A stretch of DNA of 64,000 bases from Myxococcales bacterium (GTDB lineage Bacteria; Myxococcota_A; Polyangia; Polyangiales; Polyangiaceae). The notes below the pieces were generated by a model that worked only from the letters and a program-made list of their open reading frames with translations, ran no database searches and was not told the origin of the DNA. Every line of letters begins with the position of its first letter. The first letter of the stretch is position 1. This document shows positions 16,155 to 25,020 of this stretch, in pieces. The position numbers and the translations under genes were made by a program. The stretch covers positions 41,252-105,251 of the forward strand of contig JANYHK010000005.1 of the NCBI GenBank assembly GCA_025359105.1, written 5' to 3'.

Positions 16155-17372
16155 ATGCACACGAACGGCTATGCGCGGGTCCTGTCCGTCCTCATCGCGG
16201 GCGCCGTCGCGCCGGTCCTCGCCGCCGCTTGCGGCGGACGGGCGGACGACGGGACCGCGGGCAGCTCCGGCGCGTCGGGCAGCTCCGGCGCGTCGGGAAC
16301 CTCCGGGACCTCGGGGACGTCCGGAACGTCCGGAGCGTCTGGAACGTCCGGCACATCCGGCACCGGGAGCTCCGGGACGTCGGGCACGGGGAGCTCCGGC
16401 ACATCCGGCACCAGTTGCAGTGGGGGGGGCTCGCAACAGCACCCGGTCGATCCGAATCTCTGCGTGCCGCAGCTCGCGAGCTCGACGAGCTGCAACGGGT
16501 TCGTGTGCAGCTGGACGGTTGTGCAGCCGTGCGCACCCGATGGCGGCACGTTCGACGCCGGAGCCGAGGGCGGCGCCGACGCCGGCCCACAGATGCCGTG
16601 CCTCGCGCTGTGCAACAGCGCGCTGCCGCCCGGGAGGACGCCGGTCAGCTTCTGCCAGACCGTCAACCAAGACGGCGGCCCGAGCGTGACCGCGTACTGC
16701 GGTGGGTGCGGCGCGGGGCGACCTCCTCGCGGCTTCGTCGCCCTGGCGACGCCCTCGCAAAGCGTCGTGGCCTCGCGCCTCGCCGAGATGTCCCAGCTCG
16801 AAGCGGCGAGTGTGCATGCGTTCCGCGCGCTCCATCGAGATCTCGCGCGGCTCGGCGCGCCGCGCAGCCTGCTCCGCGCCGTGCGCGCGGCGGGCGAGGA
16901 CGAAGTCCGTCACGCGCGCGCGACGCGGCGTGCGGCCGCGCGCTTCGGCGCTCGCGTGCCCCGCGCGCGCATCCCGGCGCAACCGGTGCGCTCCGCCCGG
17001 CAGCTGGCGATCGAGAACGCCGAGGAGGGCTGCGTGAAGGAGACGTTCGGTGCGGCGCTGGCGGCGATGCAAGCGGAGATCGCCGCCGACGCCGGCGTCC
17101 GCCGCATGATGCGCCGCATCGCCGCAGACGAGCTCCGCCACGCCGCCCTGTCGTGGCGCCTCGCAGCGTGGCTCGACGCTCGCCTCGACGCACGATCGCG
17201 CGCGGCGGTGGTCCAGGCGCGACGAACGACCGTCGCCGCGCTCCGGGCCGAGCTCGCCGGCTCGTCGTGCGGCGTCGCCGAGCTGGGCCTTCCCAGCGCA
17301 CCTTGCGCCCGCGCCGTCCTCGACGCCATGAAGGTGGCGCTCGTGAGCGGAGATCTGTCGCGCGCGGCGTGA
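16155..17372 (+). CDS. Lipoprotein with Ser-Gly-Thr linker and ferritin-like domain
   Basis: 405 residues. The signal LSVLIAGAVAPVLAAACGGR ends in a lipobox; a linker of about 65 residues of SGTSG/SGASG units follows (about 16260-16430). A short Cys-containing region comes next, then a four-helix ferritin-like domain (about 205-390) with metal-ligand-type motifs EAASVHAF, GEDEVRHARA, ENAEEGCVKETFGA and ADELRHAALSW. Glu and Glu-x-x-His pairs suggest a di-iron site. A secreted, lipid-anchored ferritin-like domain is unusual and its reaction is unknown. Confidence 0.75.
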   Translation: MHTNGYARVLSVLIAGAVAPVLAAACGGRADDGTAGSSGASGSSGASGTSGTSGTSGTSGASGTSGTSGTGSSGTSGTGSSGTSGTSCSGGGSQQHPVDPNLCVPQLASSTSCNGFVCSWTVVQPCAPDGGTFDAGAEGGADAGPQMPCLALCNSALPPGRTPVSFCQTVNQDGGPSVTAYCGGCGAGRPPRGFVALATPSQSVVASRLAEMSQLEAASVHAFRALHRDLARLGAPRSLLRAVRAAGEDEVRHARATRRAAARFGARVPRARIPAQPVRSARQLAIENAEEGCVKETFGAALAAMQAEIAADAGVRRMMRRIAADELRHAALSWRLAAWLDARLDARSRAAVVQARRTTVAALRAELAGSSCGVAELGLPSAPCARAVLDAMKVALVSGDLSRAA

Positions 17373-17475
17373 TCGCGCCGCTCCGCCGCCGTCGTCACTC
17401 CACCGGCCGCCTCAGGCTCGCGAATCCCAGCCGGCAACTCGGGTTCTTACCGGAGTTGCGCGACGCGACCAAGAG

Positions 17476-18501
17476 TCAGCGCGCGCAGCAGACCGTGCCG
17501 GCCACGATCGGATCGACGCGACCGATCGCTTGCCCTCCCGAGGGGGTGCACGCGCCGCCGTCGACGAGGGCGGGGGCACCGATCAGCTTGATCGAGCCCG
17601 CGCTCACCGAGGGCGGCACGCAGCTATGCGCGCCGAGGTTTTGGGGGGAGGCCGTGCAGCTCCCGTCGGCGTAGAGCACGACGTTGCCGTCGCACACGGC
17701 CCCTTGGCGTGGTCCGCACGTGCACGGCGTGCAGTCGCGCGTGTCGACGCTGCCCGTGTCGTACACGATCGTCCGGAGCGGATGCGTCGCGGGGCACGCG
17801 ACGTCGCTCACCGCGGCAAGGCACGACCCGGCGGGAGGGACGCGCCGCATGCAAACGGCGCCGCCCGCGCAGCCGCGGGGGCCGTCGGAGGTGCACACGA
17901 GCGCCGCGCCCGCGAACGCAGGGGGCACGCGCGACGTCGCACGCGCTTCACAGCCCGCGTCGACCACGGGGAAGAAGGGCGCGTAATACGGCGAGCCGCC
18001 GCATCCGGCGGCGAAGGAGGACGGGAGGGTCAAGCAGCCGTTCGGGACGTTCGCGATCGGCGTTCCGCAGTAGACAGCGCACTTCAGGTCGGCTGCTGCG
18101 AAACCGGCGCCCGCGCAGCCAGCGTCGGGTGGCGCGCAGGTGCAGCCACACGTCGCCGCCGCCGGCGTGGGCTCGGTCAGCCCGTGGAGCGCCGTTCGCG
18201 GTTGACCCGACGGGCAGGCGAGGCCGCCCGCGTCGCCCTTCACGATCACCGCGGGGCTCGCCCAGTCCCGACCCAGGCTCTCGCACGAGTACCCCGCGTG
18301 GAGGCAGTCGAGGTCGGCGCAGTCCACGAGGCCGTCGCCGTCGTCGTCGATGCCGTTCTCGCAATCCTCGACGCCCGCAGCGCCCCCTCCATCGGACGAA
18401 TTGGTGAGGTAGCCGACCTCGTCGATCGCGAGGAGTCTGGCGCACCCCGCGACCGCCGCGATGACCGCGATGACGGCCACGAGTCCACTCCCTGGACGCA
18501 T
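17476..18501 (-). CDS. Cys-rich lipoprotein with calcium-type Asp/Gly motif
   Basis: 341 residues. Lipoprotein signal VAVIAVIAAVAGCARL. Near residue 45 is CENGIDDDGDGLVDCADLDC, an EF-hand-like calcium motif framed by cysteines that is common in myxobacterial surface proteins. The remainder has more than 20 further cysteines in short loops (CGCTCAPPDAGC, CTPCTCGP), so a disulphide-stabilised exported protein is likely. No catalytic motif is seen. Confidence 0.65.
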   Translation of the reverse strand: MRPGSGLVAVIAVIAAVAGCARLLAIDEVGYLTNSSDGGGAAGVEDCENGIDDDGDGLVDCADLDCLHAGYSCESLGRDWASPAVIVKGDAGGLACPSGQPRTALHGLTEPTPAAATCGCTCAPPDAGCAGAGFAAADLKCAVYCGTPIANVPNGCLTLPSSFAAGCGGSPYYAPFFPVVDAGCEARATSRVPPAFAGAALVCTSDGPRGCAGGAVCMRRVPPAGSCLAAVSDVACPATHPLRTIVYDTGSVDTRDCTPCTCGPRQGAVCDGNVVLYADGSCTASPQNLGAHSCVPPSVSAGSIKLIGAPALVDGGACTPSGGQAIGRVDPIVAGTVCCAR

Positions 18502-18683
18502 CCGCGAAGGATCGGCCTAGGCGCGCTCAACGTCAAACGGCAAGACGCGGCGCGCGGAAAACTGAGGTTCTACGCCGACCCGCGCCGACGAGCTGCTGCA
18601 CGAGATCCTCTCGGTCGGTCGTCATTTGACCGGCGCGGCGCCCCTCCGAGGCCTATGTTCCTGGGAGTAGGGAGATACCTGCC

Positions 18684-19841
18684 ATGGCGCTCCGCAGCAC
18701 GACCCGGTCGACGGTCCTGACGCTCCTCGCGTCCGGCGCGCTCTCGCTCCTTGCTACGCCGGCGTTCGCGCGCGGCGGCGGGCGTGGCGGCGGCGGTCAT
18801 TCGAGCGGCGGCGGGCACTTCAGCGGCGGGCAGTCCTATTCGGCCCCTCACTATTCGGCCCCTCACGTGTCCGCCGCGCCGCACTATGCCGCGCCCCATG
18901 CGTACGGCGGCTCGGTCGGTGTGCACGGCGCCTCCCCGATGCGCGCCCCCGCCTACTACGGCGGCCACGGGTTCGTCGGCGGCGGCCGCGGTCCCTATGT
19001 CGCGGGCGGTCGCGTTCCTGCGTTCTACGGCGGCCCGCGCGGCGGCGTGTGGTGGGGCGCGCGTTACGGCTGGCGCGTGCCGCTCTACTGGGGCGGCTAC
19101 TACCGCCCATACCCCGCGTACTGGGGCGTTGGTTACTGGGTGACCGACTGGATCATGCTCGACTATCTCGCGGCCGAAGAGGCGCGGATGATGGTGCACA
19201 GCCCGTCCGGCGTGGCCGTGCCGGTCGAGAGCACCCCGCTCGACGTCAACGTGCGCGAAGAGCTCCGCGCGCAGGTCGCGGACTACCTCGCGATGCCTCC
19301 TCCCTCCGGGTCGACCTCGACCCAGTCCGACGGCAACACGCTCGTCGTGAGCGATCCCCGAGTGGCGGGTGCGCTCGCAGCGCCGCACCACGTCTTCGTC
19401 GTCTCGAATCCGGTCGCGGTGGTCGATCGCACACACGGCGGGAGCTGCAACGTCACGGCGGCCGATCTCGTGCGCACGTCGTCACCGGTCCCGAGCGGCC
19501 AATCGAGCGCAGATGTGCTCGTCGCGGCCTCGAAGAAGGGGAGCTGCGCGCCCGGCACCACCGTCGCCATGCCGATCGTGGAGCTCGTCCGCTTCGAGGA
19601 GGCGTTGCTCGAGCGGGTGACCCGTGGCGCCGCCGCCGCGAAGGCCACGGACGCGGACGCCGACTCGGCACCGGTCCCCGCGCCGTCCGATCTTTCTCCG
19701 ACGCCGCCCACGCCGGGCACGCCGCCCCCGTCGGCTCACCCGATCGCGCCGGTGGCGCCGCCCGCGCCGGCGCCGCAGGACCTGCCGACACCGCCGCCGC
19801 CGCCGACGACGCCGAACTCCGACGGCAGCCTCTCCCTCTAG
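18684..19841 (+). CDS. Secreted Gly/His/Tyr-rich protein
   Basis: 385 residues. AGGGAG lies upstream of the ATG. A signal peptide (VLTLLASGALSLLATPAFA) is followed by a region of about 100 residues very rich in Gly, His, Ser and Tyr with repeats such as SAPHYSAPHVSAAPHYAAPH. Next is a tryptophan/tyrosine-rich hydrophobic segment (YWGVGYWVTDWIML) and a globular part containing two cysteines; the C-terminus is Pro-rich. The His repeats could bind metal. No family recognised. Confidence 0.6.
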   Translation: MALRSTTRSTVLTLLASGALSLLATPAFARGGGRGGGGHSSGGGHFSGGQSYSAPHYSAPHVSAAPHYAAPHAYGGSVGVHGASPMRAPAYYGGHGFVGGGRGPYVAGGRVPAFYGGPRGGVWWGARYGWRVPLYWGGYYRPYPAYWGVGYWVTDWIMLDYLAAEEARMMVHSPSGVAVPVESTPLDVNVREELRAQVADYLAMPPPSGSTSTQSDGNTLVVSDPRVAGALAAPHHVFVVSNPVAVVDRTHGGSCNVTAADLVRTSSPVPSGQSSADVLVAASKKGSCAPGTTVAMPIVELVRFEEALLERVTRGAAAAKATDADADSAPVPAPSDLSPTPPTPGTPPPSAHPIAPVAPPAPAPQDLPTPPPPPTTPNSDGSLSL

Positions 19842-19989
19842 GAGGCGCTTTCGACGAAAAAGGCTCGCGTGGGTGCGACCTCGGGATGAATGCCCCGTCT
19901 GTGGGGGTGAGAGCCGGACTCCTCGTGTGCGCCGATGGTCCTGCGCGCCCGAGGTGAAGAGCCGGGCTCCACTTTCATTCGGAGACTCC

Positions 19990-20148
19990 ATGAACCGCTT
20001 CGCCTGCGCCACGATCTCGCTCGTCCCCGCCGCTCTCCTCACGCTGAGCCTCGTCGCAGGCTGCTCGAGCAGCTCCAGCTCTCCAAGCACCGGGGGCACG
20101 AGCAGCGGTCGCTCTCCTCGTGCCACTCGTGCTCGATGTCGCGCATGA
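19990..20148 (+). pseudogene. Truncated lipoprotein, 5' end only
   Basis: The ATG opens a clean lipoprotein signal (ATISLVPAALLTLSLVAGCS) and a Ser-rich linker, with GGAG seven bases upstream, but after about 38 codons the frame becomes Arg-rich and stops at 20148. From about 20105 the DNA reads sensibly only on the opposite strand, so the gene seems to have been cut by a rearrangement. Confidence 0.5.
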
Positions 20149-20292
20149 GCAGCGCGCAGTCCGGCTCGACGCTCGCGCGCGGAAAGCGCGCGTCGTCGGC
20201 GAAGTAGGTCGACAAGCAGTGGTCGCTCTCCATGACGATGAAGACGCGACCGTCGACCACCTAGCCGTACTCCTCGACGCGCTCAACATGCT
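20105..20292 (-). pseudogene. Reversed fragment of an unidentified gene with in-frame stop
   Basis: On the minus strand one frame reads HVERVEEYG, a TAG stop, then VVDGRVFIVMESDHCL, YFADDARFPRASVEPDCALL and RDIEHEWHEESDRC. The composition is that of a natural globular protein, unlike the shadow frames. It lacks a start and an end, so it is a gene remnant that butts against the truncated lipoprotein. Parent family not recognised. Confidence 0.45.
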
Positions 20293-20333
20293 CGCGATGT
20301 GAGGCGCTCAGCGCCGCCCGGCCCGCTGTACAG

Positions 20334-20352
20334 GCTGAACAAACTGTTCAGC
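20334..20352. promoter_or_regulatory. Perfect 8-bp palindrome (operator-like)
   Basis: GCTGAACA-AAC-TGTTCAGC. TGTACA hexamers flank it on both sides (20327-20332 and 20358-20363), giving a larger imperfect dyad. It lies about 100 bases upstream of a micro-ORF. Confidence 0.45.
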
Positions 20353-20379
20353 GGCCTTGTACAACGGAGCTCCTGCCGC

Positions 20380-20394
20380 TGCGCAACTTGCGCA
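20380..20394. promoter_or_regulatory. Perfect 7-bp palindrome (operator-like)
   Basis: TGCGCAA-C-TTGCGCA, 28 bases after the first palindrome and about 30 bases before a sigma-54-like promoter. Two different dyads in a short space suggest regulator binding sites. Confidence 0.4.
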
Positions 20395-20424
20395 ATGTCG
20401 AACGAGCACCCGCGGACTTGTGAG

Positions 20425-20439
20425 TGGCACAGTCTTCGC
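20425..20439 (+). promoter_or_regulatory. Candidate sigma-54 (-24/-12) promoter
   Basis: TGGCAC-N5-TCGC, with the GG (20426-20427) and GC (20438-20439) dinucleotides separated by exactly 10 bases; the consensus is TGGCAC-N5-TTGC. The overlapping TATGAT at 20440 could instead be a sigma-70 -10 box. Expected transcription start is near 20450. Confidence 0.35.
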
Positions 20440-20452
20440 TATGATGGGGCCC

Positions 20453-20602
20453 ATGAAGAAGTCGAGCCCGCGCCCCCTCTGCCCCAGCACCGCGAAGAAG
20501 AGCACGGAGACGCTGCCGAGCCGTGAGGCCGCCATCGCGAAGCTGGTGATCAAGAGCGGCCTACGCGCCGGTAGCGGATCGCGCTGCATCCCGCAGCGCT
20601 GA
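20453..20602 (+). CDS. Micro-ORF, 49 residues
   Basis: A small basic peptide starting MKKSSPRPLCPSTAKK and ending in GLRAGSGSRCIPQR, with two cysteines and a short amphipathic middle (REAAIAKLVIKSG). An in-frame ATG also exists at 20441. No Shine-Dalgarno is visible. Support comes from position: two palindromes and a promoter-like element directly upstream, and the next gene 37 bases downstream on the same strand. Function unknown. Confidence 0.35.
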   Translation: MKKSSPRPLCPSTAKKSTETLPSREAAIAKLVIKSGLRAGSGSRCIPQR

Positions 20603-20639
20603 GCGTTCCCCGCGCGCGCGGCTAAGCTGCGAACGGACG

Positions 20640-21218
20640 ATGTCGCCCCACCGCGCGAAACCGCCCCTGGTTTGCCCGCCGAAGGCGCGGCTCCTCCGGT
20701 ATCGCAATCAGCGCGTGATCGACAAGTTCCTCGAGCAGTACCGCCTCGAGCGCCGCGAAGCCGAGCAGCTCTTCGAGGACATGCTTCTTTTCCTCTGGCT
20801 CGCGTCGCGCTCGCTGACCGGTCCGCGCGGCACGCCGCTCCTCGGCGTCCTCGAGCCGCATGCTCTGATGGACGAGATGTGGCACACGTTTATCCTGCAC
20901 ACGCGCGAGTACGAGCGATTCTGCCGCCGCTTCTTCGGACGCACGATCCATCACGATCCGACGGCGCCGCCCGAACGGGTGCGCGGCGCCGACGGCGCGC
21001 GTGAGCACGCCGAGCTCCGGCGCAAGATCGCGTTCGTTTACGACGAGCTCGGTGAAGACGTCGCGCGGCGCTGGTTCGACGCGTACGTCGATCGGTACAC
21101 GGACGTCTTCGTCGACGCGCGGCGGGTGACGCGCGCGCAGGCGAGCCGGAGGGCGCGCCGTGCGGTCAGGGGCGGCAGCCCAGCGCGCGAGCCCGTTCGC
21201 GCACGCGCGTCGCGGTGA
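20640..21218 (+). CDS. Glycine-rich-domain-protein-like (GRDP/DUF1399 type) protein
   Basis: 192 residues. The central DEMWHTFILHTREYERFCRR followed by FFGRTIHHDP matches the conserved WHxFILxTxxYxxFC core of the small bacterial proteins annotated as glycine-rich domain-containing-like; their role is unknown. The first 30 residues are basic and the C-terminal 40 are Arg/Ala-rich. The last 53 bp overlap the convergent kinase gene, so the natural C-terminus may be shorter. Confidence 0.7.
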   Translation: MSPHRAKPPLVCPPKARLLRYRNQRVIDKFLEQYRLERREAEQLFEDMLLFLWLASRSLTGPRGTPLLGVLEPHALMDEMWHTFILHTREYERFCRRFFGRTIHHDPTAPPERVRGADGAREHAELRRKIAFVYDELGEDVARRWFDAYVDRYTDVFVDARRVTRAQASRRARRAVRGGSPAREPVRARASR

Positions 21219-23859
21219 CGCTCTGCGGTTTGGCGGCGCCCCAGCGATCCAGGACGATCCCGTACTCCGCGCACGCGCGCGCCTTGTCGAGCTTGGCAGC
21301 GCGCGCCTGCCCGAGAAGCTCGTGCGCGCGCGTGTCGCCCCACGGGTCGGTGATCGGCGTGCAGCTGCTCGCCGCCAGCTCGAGCTCGGGGAGGGCCTCG
21401 TCGACGAGGCCGGCCATCAGCAACGCCGGTGCGCCCGTGAAGTCGCCCGTCGGACGGCGCGACGGCGGCGGAGAGAACCGCGCCCGCGCCGCCACCGCCT
21501 CGTTCGCTTCCTCCGGAGTAGCCGCGAGTCCGCCGTACGCACGCTGCCACAGCATCCCGTCGAAGGCGCGCGGCATTCGCTTCCGCCACACCTCGACCCA
21601 GCGGGACCGCCGCCCGACGTAGTCCTCACGCGAGATCGCGCCGCCGAGCAGGGCGAGGTGCGCGGTGTTGATCGACTGGTCGCCCACGATGTCGAAGTGC
21701 GCGTCGGCGTCGTCGCCGCGATCGAGCAAGGTGCGTGTCGCCCTGCCGGCGTCCTCGGGGCGGCCCATCTCCAAGTAGATGTGCGCCTGGTCGTTGGTCA
21801 CGTAGCGGAACATCTCGGCGTCGTCGGCGGTGAAGGTGGGGACGAGCTGCTCGAAGCCCGCCGCCGCAAGATCGAGGCGCCCCTGGAGAACGGCGAGGCC
21901 CGCGCGGTAGAGCGGTTCGATTCCCTTCGACGGCGCGGCCACGGTGGGGAAGGCTTCGTTGAGCGCACGCACCGCGTCCGCCTTGCGCCCGAGCGCGTAG
22001 AGCGCGTCCGCGCGGAGGACGCGCGGCATGGTGGAGTTCGGCGCGCGCTCCAAGAACTCGCCGAGGACGCGGTCTGCGGACGCGCAGTCGCCTCGCTCTG
22101 CTGCGAGGCGCGCGCGAAGCATGACGCACAGCGTGGCCCTCGGAAAGCGGCGCGCACACTCTTCCAGCATCGAGGTCGCCTCGTCCATTCGCCCCAGAAA
22201 CGCGAGCGACGCGGCGCCCAGCCAGAGCGGCACCGCGTTGTCCCTGTCGAGCGCCTGCGCGCGCTCGAGCGCCTCGAGCGCCTCGCGGAATCGGTACGCA
22301 TAGCGGCGCACGACGCCCAACCAGAGCGCGGCCTCCGCGTCGTCGGGAGCGCGCTCGACCAGCCGCGCCAGGCGCTCTTCGGCGGCGCGGAAATCGGGTT
22401 CCTTCTGGGCGACGAGCTGAAAGGCCTCGAGCAGGTCGCGGTCGCGGCTGTCGAGGCCACTCGGGCTCGCGGCCGCGAGCCCGAGCTCCAAGCGCATGCC
22501 GTGGTTCGTCGTGGGGAGGAAGATGGTGAGGAGCCCCATCCGCAGGTGGGCCGCGGCGAAGCCGGGATCGGCGTCGAGCGCGGCTTGCAGCTCTCCGAAC
22601 GCCTCGTTGTACAGCCCCTCACGGAACCTCCGCATCGCCTCGTCGTAGGCCGCCCGCGCGCGAGGACTATTCGTCCCGCCCAGGCTCGAGGGCGCCTGCG
22701 GCGGAGACGCGGCGCGAGGCGCGATGTGCCCGCCTCTCGCGGAAACGAGCCACGCCGCGGGAAGGAGCACGGCGACTGCGAGCGCGGCCGCGGCCATCCA
22801 CCGTCGCGTCCTGCGGGTCGTCGTCGTGCTAGGCGGTGCAGGTTCGGGCGCAGGCACAGGCGCGAGCTGCCGGGCAGGCGCGACCGTCGCGTCGTGCGTC
22901 ACCACGAGATCCGGATTGACGCGCGGCGCCGCGGGCGCAAGGCCGCGCGAGAATTGCTGGGACGTCGCGCCCAGCTCTGCGGCGATCTCGCGCATCGAGC
23001 GGAATCGCGCCTCGCGACTCTTCGAGAGTGCGCGCATCACGACCGCCGCGAGCGCCGGCGGGACCTGCGCGAAGCTCGAGAGCGGCTTGGGACTTTTGTG
23101 GAGGATCTGCGTGACGAGCAAGAGCGCGCCCTCCTCGGCGTTCCACGGCAGCTCCCCGGAGAGCAGCTCGTATGCAAGGACACCCCACGCGAACTGGTCG
23201 GCGCGACCGTCGAGCTCTTCGGCGAGGAGCTGCTCTGGCGCCATGTACAGCGGCGTGCCGACGGCGACGCCCGCGGCCGTCTCGGTGGAGAGCTCGTAGG
23301 CCTGCGCGGTCTCGGCGATGCCGCTCGCGCCGCCCGCCTTCTTCGCGATACCGAAGTCGAGCACCGTGACGCGGCCGTCGTCGCGAATCATCACGTTCTC
23401 GGGCTTGATGTCCCGATGGATGAGCCCGTGGTCGTGGGCGGCCGCGAGCGCGCTGGCGATGTCCGCGAGCCACCGCTGCCGGTCGGCAATCGACGCCGTC
23501 CCGCCGACCTCTTTGCGCAGCGAGACGCCCTCGACGAGCTCCATCGCGAGGTACGTCGTCCCGCGCAGCTCCTCCGGCGACTCGATCTGACCGACGTCGT
23601 AGATCGCGATGACATTCGGGTGGCTCAGTGCGGCGGCCGCGCGCGCCTCACGAAGTAGGCGCGAACCGAGATTGCCGCTCTTGCCCGACGGGCGATCCGA
23701 CGCGGCACCAGGTGGCGAAGGCTCCTCGCGCAGGAGCTTCAGCGCGACCGAGCGCTGGAGCCGGCTGTCGTGCGCGCGGTACACCTCGCCCATGCCGCCC
23801 ACTCCGAGTAGCCCGTCGATGACATAGCGTTCGATTCGATCGCCTGGTTTGAGCGACAT
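21166..23859 (-). CDS. Ser/Thr protein kinase with TPR-like sensor region
   Basis: 897 residues from the ATG at 23859 (MSLKPGDRIERYVIDGLLG), the classic kinase opening; an in-frame ATG at 23889 is possible. The kinase has GVGGMGEVYRAHD, VALKLL (catalytic Lys), HRDIKPENVMI and DFGIAKK. After an Ala/Pro linker there is one membrane helix (MAAAALAVAVLLPAAWLVS), then about 500 residues of helical repeats (YNEAFGELQAALDADPGFAA, FREALEALERAQALDRDNA, GRPEDAGRATRTLLDRGDD) of TPR type. This is a typical myxobacterial membrane kinase whose extracytoplasmic TPRs would bind a ligand or partner. Confidence 0.9.
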   Translation of the reverse strand: MSLKPGDRIERYVIDGLLGVGGMGEVYRAHDSRLQRSVALKLLREEPSPPGAASDRPSGKSGNLGSRLLREARAAAALSHPNVIAIYDVGQIESPEELRGTTYLAMELVEGVSLRKEVGGTASIADRQRWLADIASALAAAHDHGLIHRDIKPENVMIRDDGRVTVLDFGIAKKAGGASGIAETAQAYELSTETAAGVAVGTPLYMAPEQLLAEELDGRADQFAWGVLAYELLSGELPWNAEEGALLLVTQILHKSPKPLSSFAQVPPALAAVVMRALSKSREARFRSMREIAAELGATSQQFSRGLAPAAPRVNPDLVVTHDATVAPARQLAPVPAPEPAPPSTTTTRRTRRWMAAAALAVAVLLPAAWLVSARGGHIAPRAASPPQAPSSLGGTNSPRARAAYDEAMRRFREGLYNEAFGELQAALDADPGFAAAHLRMGLLTIFLPTTNHGMRLELGLAAASPSGLDSRDRDLLEAFQLVAQKEPDFRAAEERLARLVERAPDDAEAALWLGVVRRYAYRFREALEALERAQALDRDNAVPLWLGAASLAFLGRMDEATSMLEECARRFPRATLCVMLRARLAAERGDCASADRVLGEFLERAPNSTMPRVLRADALYALGRKADAVRALNEAFPTVAAPSKGIEPLYRAGLAVLQGRLDLAAAGFEQLVPTFTADDAEMFRYVTNDQAHIYLEMGRPEDAGRATRTLLDRGDDADAHFDIVGDQSINTAHLALLGGAISREDYVGRRSRWVEVWRKRMPRAFDGMLWQRAYGGLAATPEEANEAVAARARFSPPPSRRPTGDFTGAPALLMAGLVDEALPELELAASSCTPITDPWGDTRAHELLGQARAAKLDKARACAEYGIVLDRWGAAKPQSVTATRVRERARALGCRP

Positions 23860-24035
23860 GGGACCCGGAGAGGGAGTCACCCCAATCATGACGGTACCGA
23901 AGCGACCCTCGCAGGGCAATCGGGCGCGGCCGCTTCGTGCGGGGCTGGGCGCCGGTCTCACCTAGGTGTGCCCAGGTAGGCGGACATCATGTCGCCCCAG
24001 GCCGTGCGCGAGCTGCGTAGCTCGCTCGCGCGCGC

Positions 24036-24623
24036 TCAAGGGCAGAGCGCAGCCGCTTGGCAGACTTTCGCGTTGCCCGCGTCGGTCGCGCCGAGGCAGC
24101 ACTTGTAGGCGCCGCTTCCGCAACAGTCGCTGTTTTGCGAGCACGTCTTGTTGGCGAAGACGCAGCACACGCTCCCGCTGCCGTTGTCGCAAAGCGCGGC
24201 AGGATTCGAGTTGGTGCAGCAACTCTTGCCGCCGCTGCAGCTCTGGCCGAGCGCGACGCAAGTGGAGCCGCTGGAGCTTCCGCTCGTGCCGCTGGAGCTC
24301 GTGGACCCGCTGGAGCTGCTGCTCGAGCCGCCCTTCAGGCAAGCACCGGCCGCCGTCAGGTTGCACCCCGCGGCCTGGATACAGGCGAACTGGTCGGCCG
24401 TCGCCTTCGCACACGTCTGCGAGCACTGGCTGGCGTCCTGGCCGCACCCGTTCGCCTGCGCCGTGCACTTCGCGACGCAGTCGGCGGGGGCGCCGCTGGA
24501 CCCGCCCGAGCTGGACCCGCCCGAGCTCGTGGAGCTGCTGCTGCAGGCGGCGATAAGCCCGAGCGCGGTGAGCGCCGCAGTGGAGGCGAGGCGAAGGACC
24601 CAGGTCGTCATCGATGTCGTCAT
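24036..24623 (-). CDS. Cys-rich lipoprotein with Ser linkers
   Basis: 195 residues from the ATG at 24623, which has GGAG five bases upstream. Lipobox LTALGLIAACSSS. The mature protein has two Cys-rich modules (CVAKCTAQANGCGQDASQC and CVALGQSCSGGKSCCTNS) separated by a Ser/Gly/Thr linker. The spacing resembles small knottin-like toxins and other disulphide modules but no family was recognised. Probably exposed at the cell surface. Confidence 0.65.
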   Translation of the reverse strand: MTTSMTTWVLRLASTAALTALGLIAACSSSSTSSGGSSSGGSSGAPADCVAKCTAQANGCGQDASQCSQTCAKATADQFACIQAAGCNLTAAGACLKGGSSSSSSGSTSSSGTSGSSSGSTCVALGQSCSGGKSCCTNSNPAALCDNGSGSVCCVFANKTCSQNSDCCGSGAYKCCLGATDAGNAKVCQAAALCP

Positions 24624-24776
24624 GAATGCTCCGTTGCTGCACGTGGAGACTATCATTGTTTCGTTCCTACTATGCCTGGCACGAAGACGTGGCGGTGCAG
24701 CTATTGCCGCCTGGCTGCGAGCACCACTCGCTGTGGGTGAGCGTCGTGCAGAACACCTTGCGGGCGCCTTCAAGTA

Positions 24777-25020
24777 GCGCCCGAGCGACACACGTGGATC
24801 TCCTCGCGGCCGTCCGCGTCCTCGAAGCTGATCTCGAGCACCTCGTGGCCGACGCGCGGGATGTTGAGCATGCCGAACGAGGCCCCCGCCAGGGCTGGCT
24901 CACGCGCATCCAGCACGAGCTCGGCGGCGTCCTCGCCGCCCACGTCGACGCCGTGGATATCGCATCGGACGCCGCCGACGACCGTACCGCGGCGAACTGC
25001 GACGCGTTCTGCATGGGCAT
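24777..25020 (-). pseudogene. VgrG-like (type VI secretion/phage spike) fragment with frameshift
   Basis: On the minus strand one frame reads TPPSSCWMRVSQPW and the next frame continues AGASFGMLNIPRVGHEVLEI then SFEDADG. Joined, these reproduce the conserved VgrG/gp5 OB-fold segment (WxRVxQpWAGxxxGmxxiPRxGxEVxVxF). A single missing G in the CCCTGGCGGGGGCC run explains the frame change. No intact start is present, so this is a remnant. It lies on the 3' side of a tRNA-Ser gene, a usual integration position for phages and islands. Confidence 0.55.

Noticed and set aside
23959..23968. CACCTAGGTG palindrome upstream of the kinase gene
   Set aside because: Ten bases only, with no second site or promoter nearby; too weak to list as an operator.
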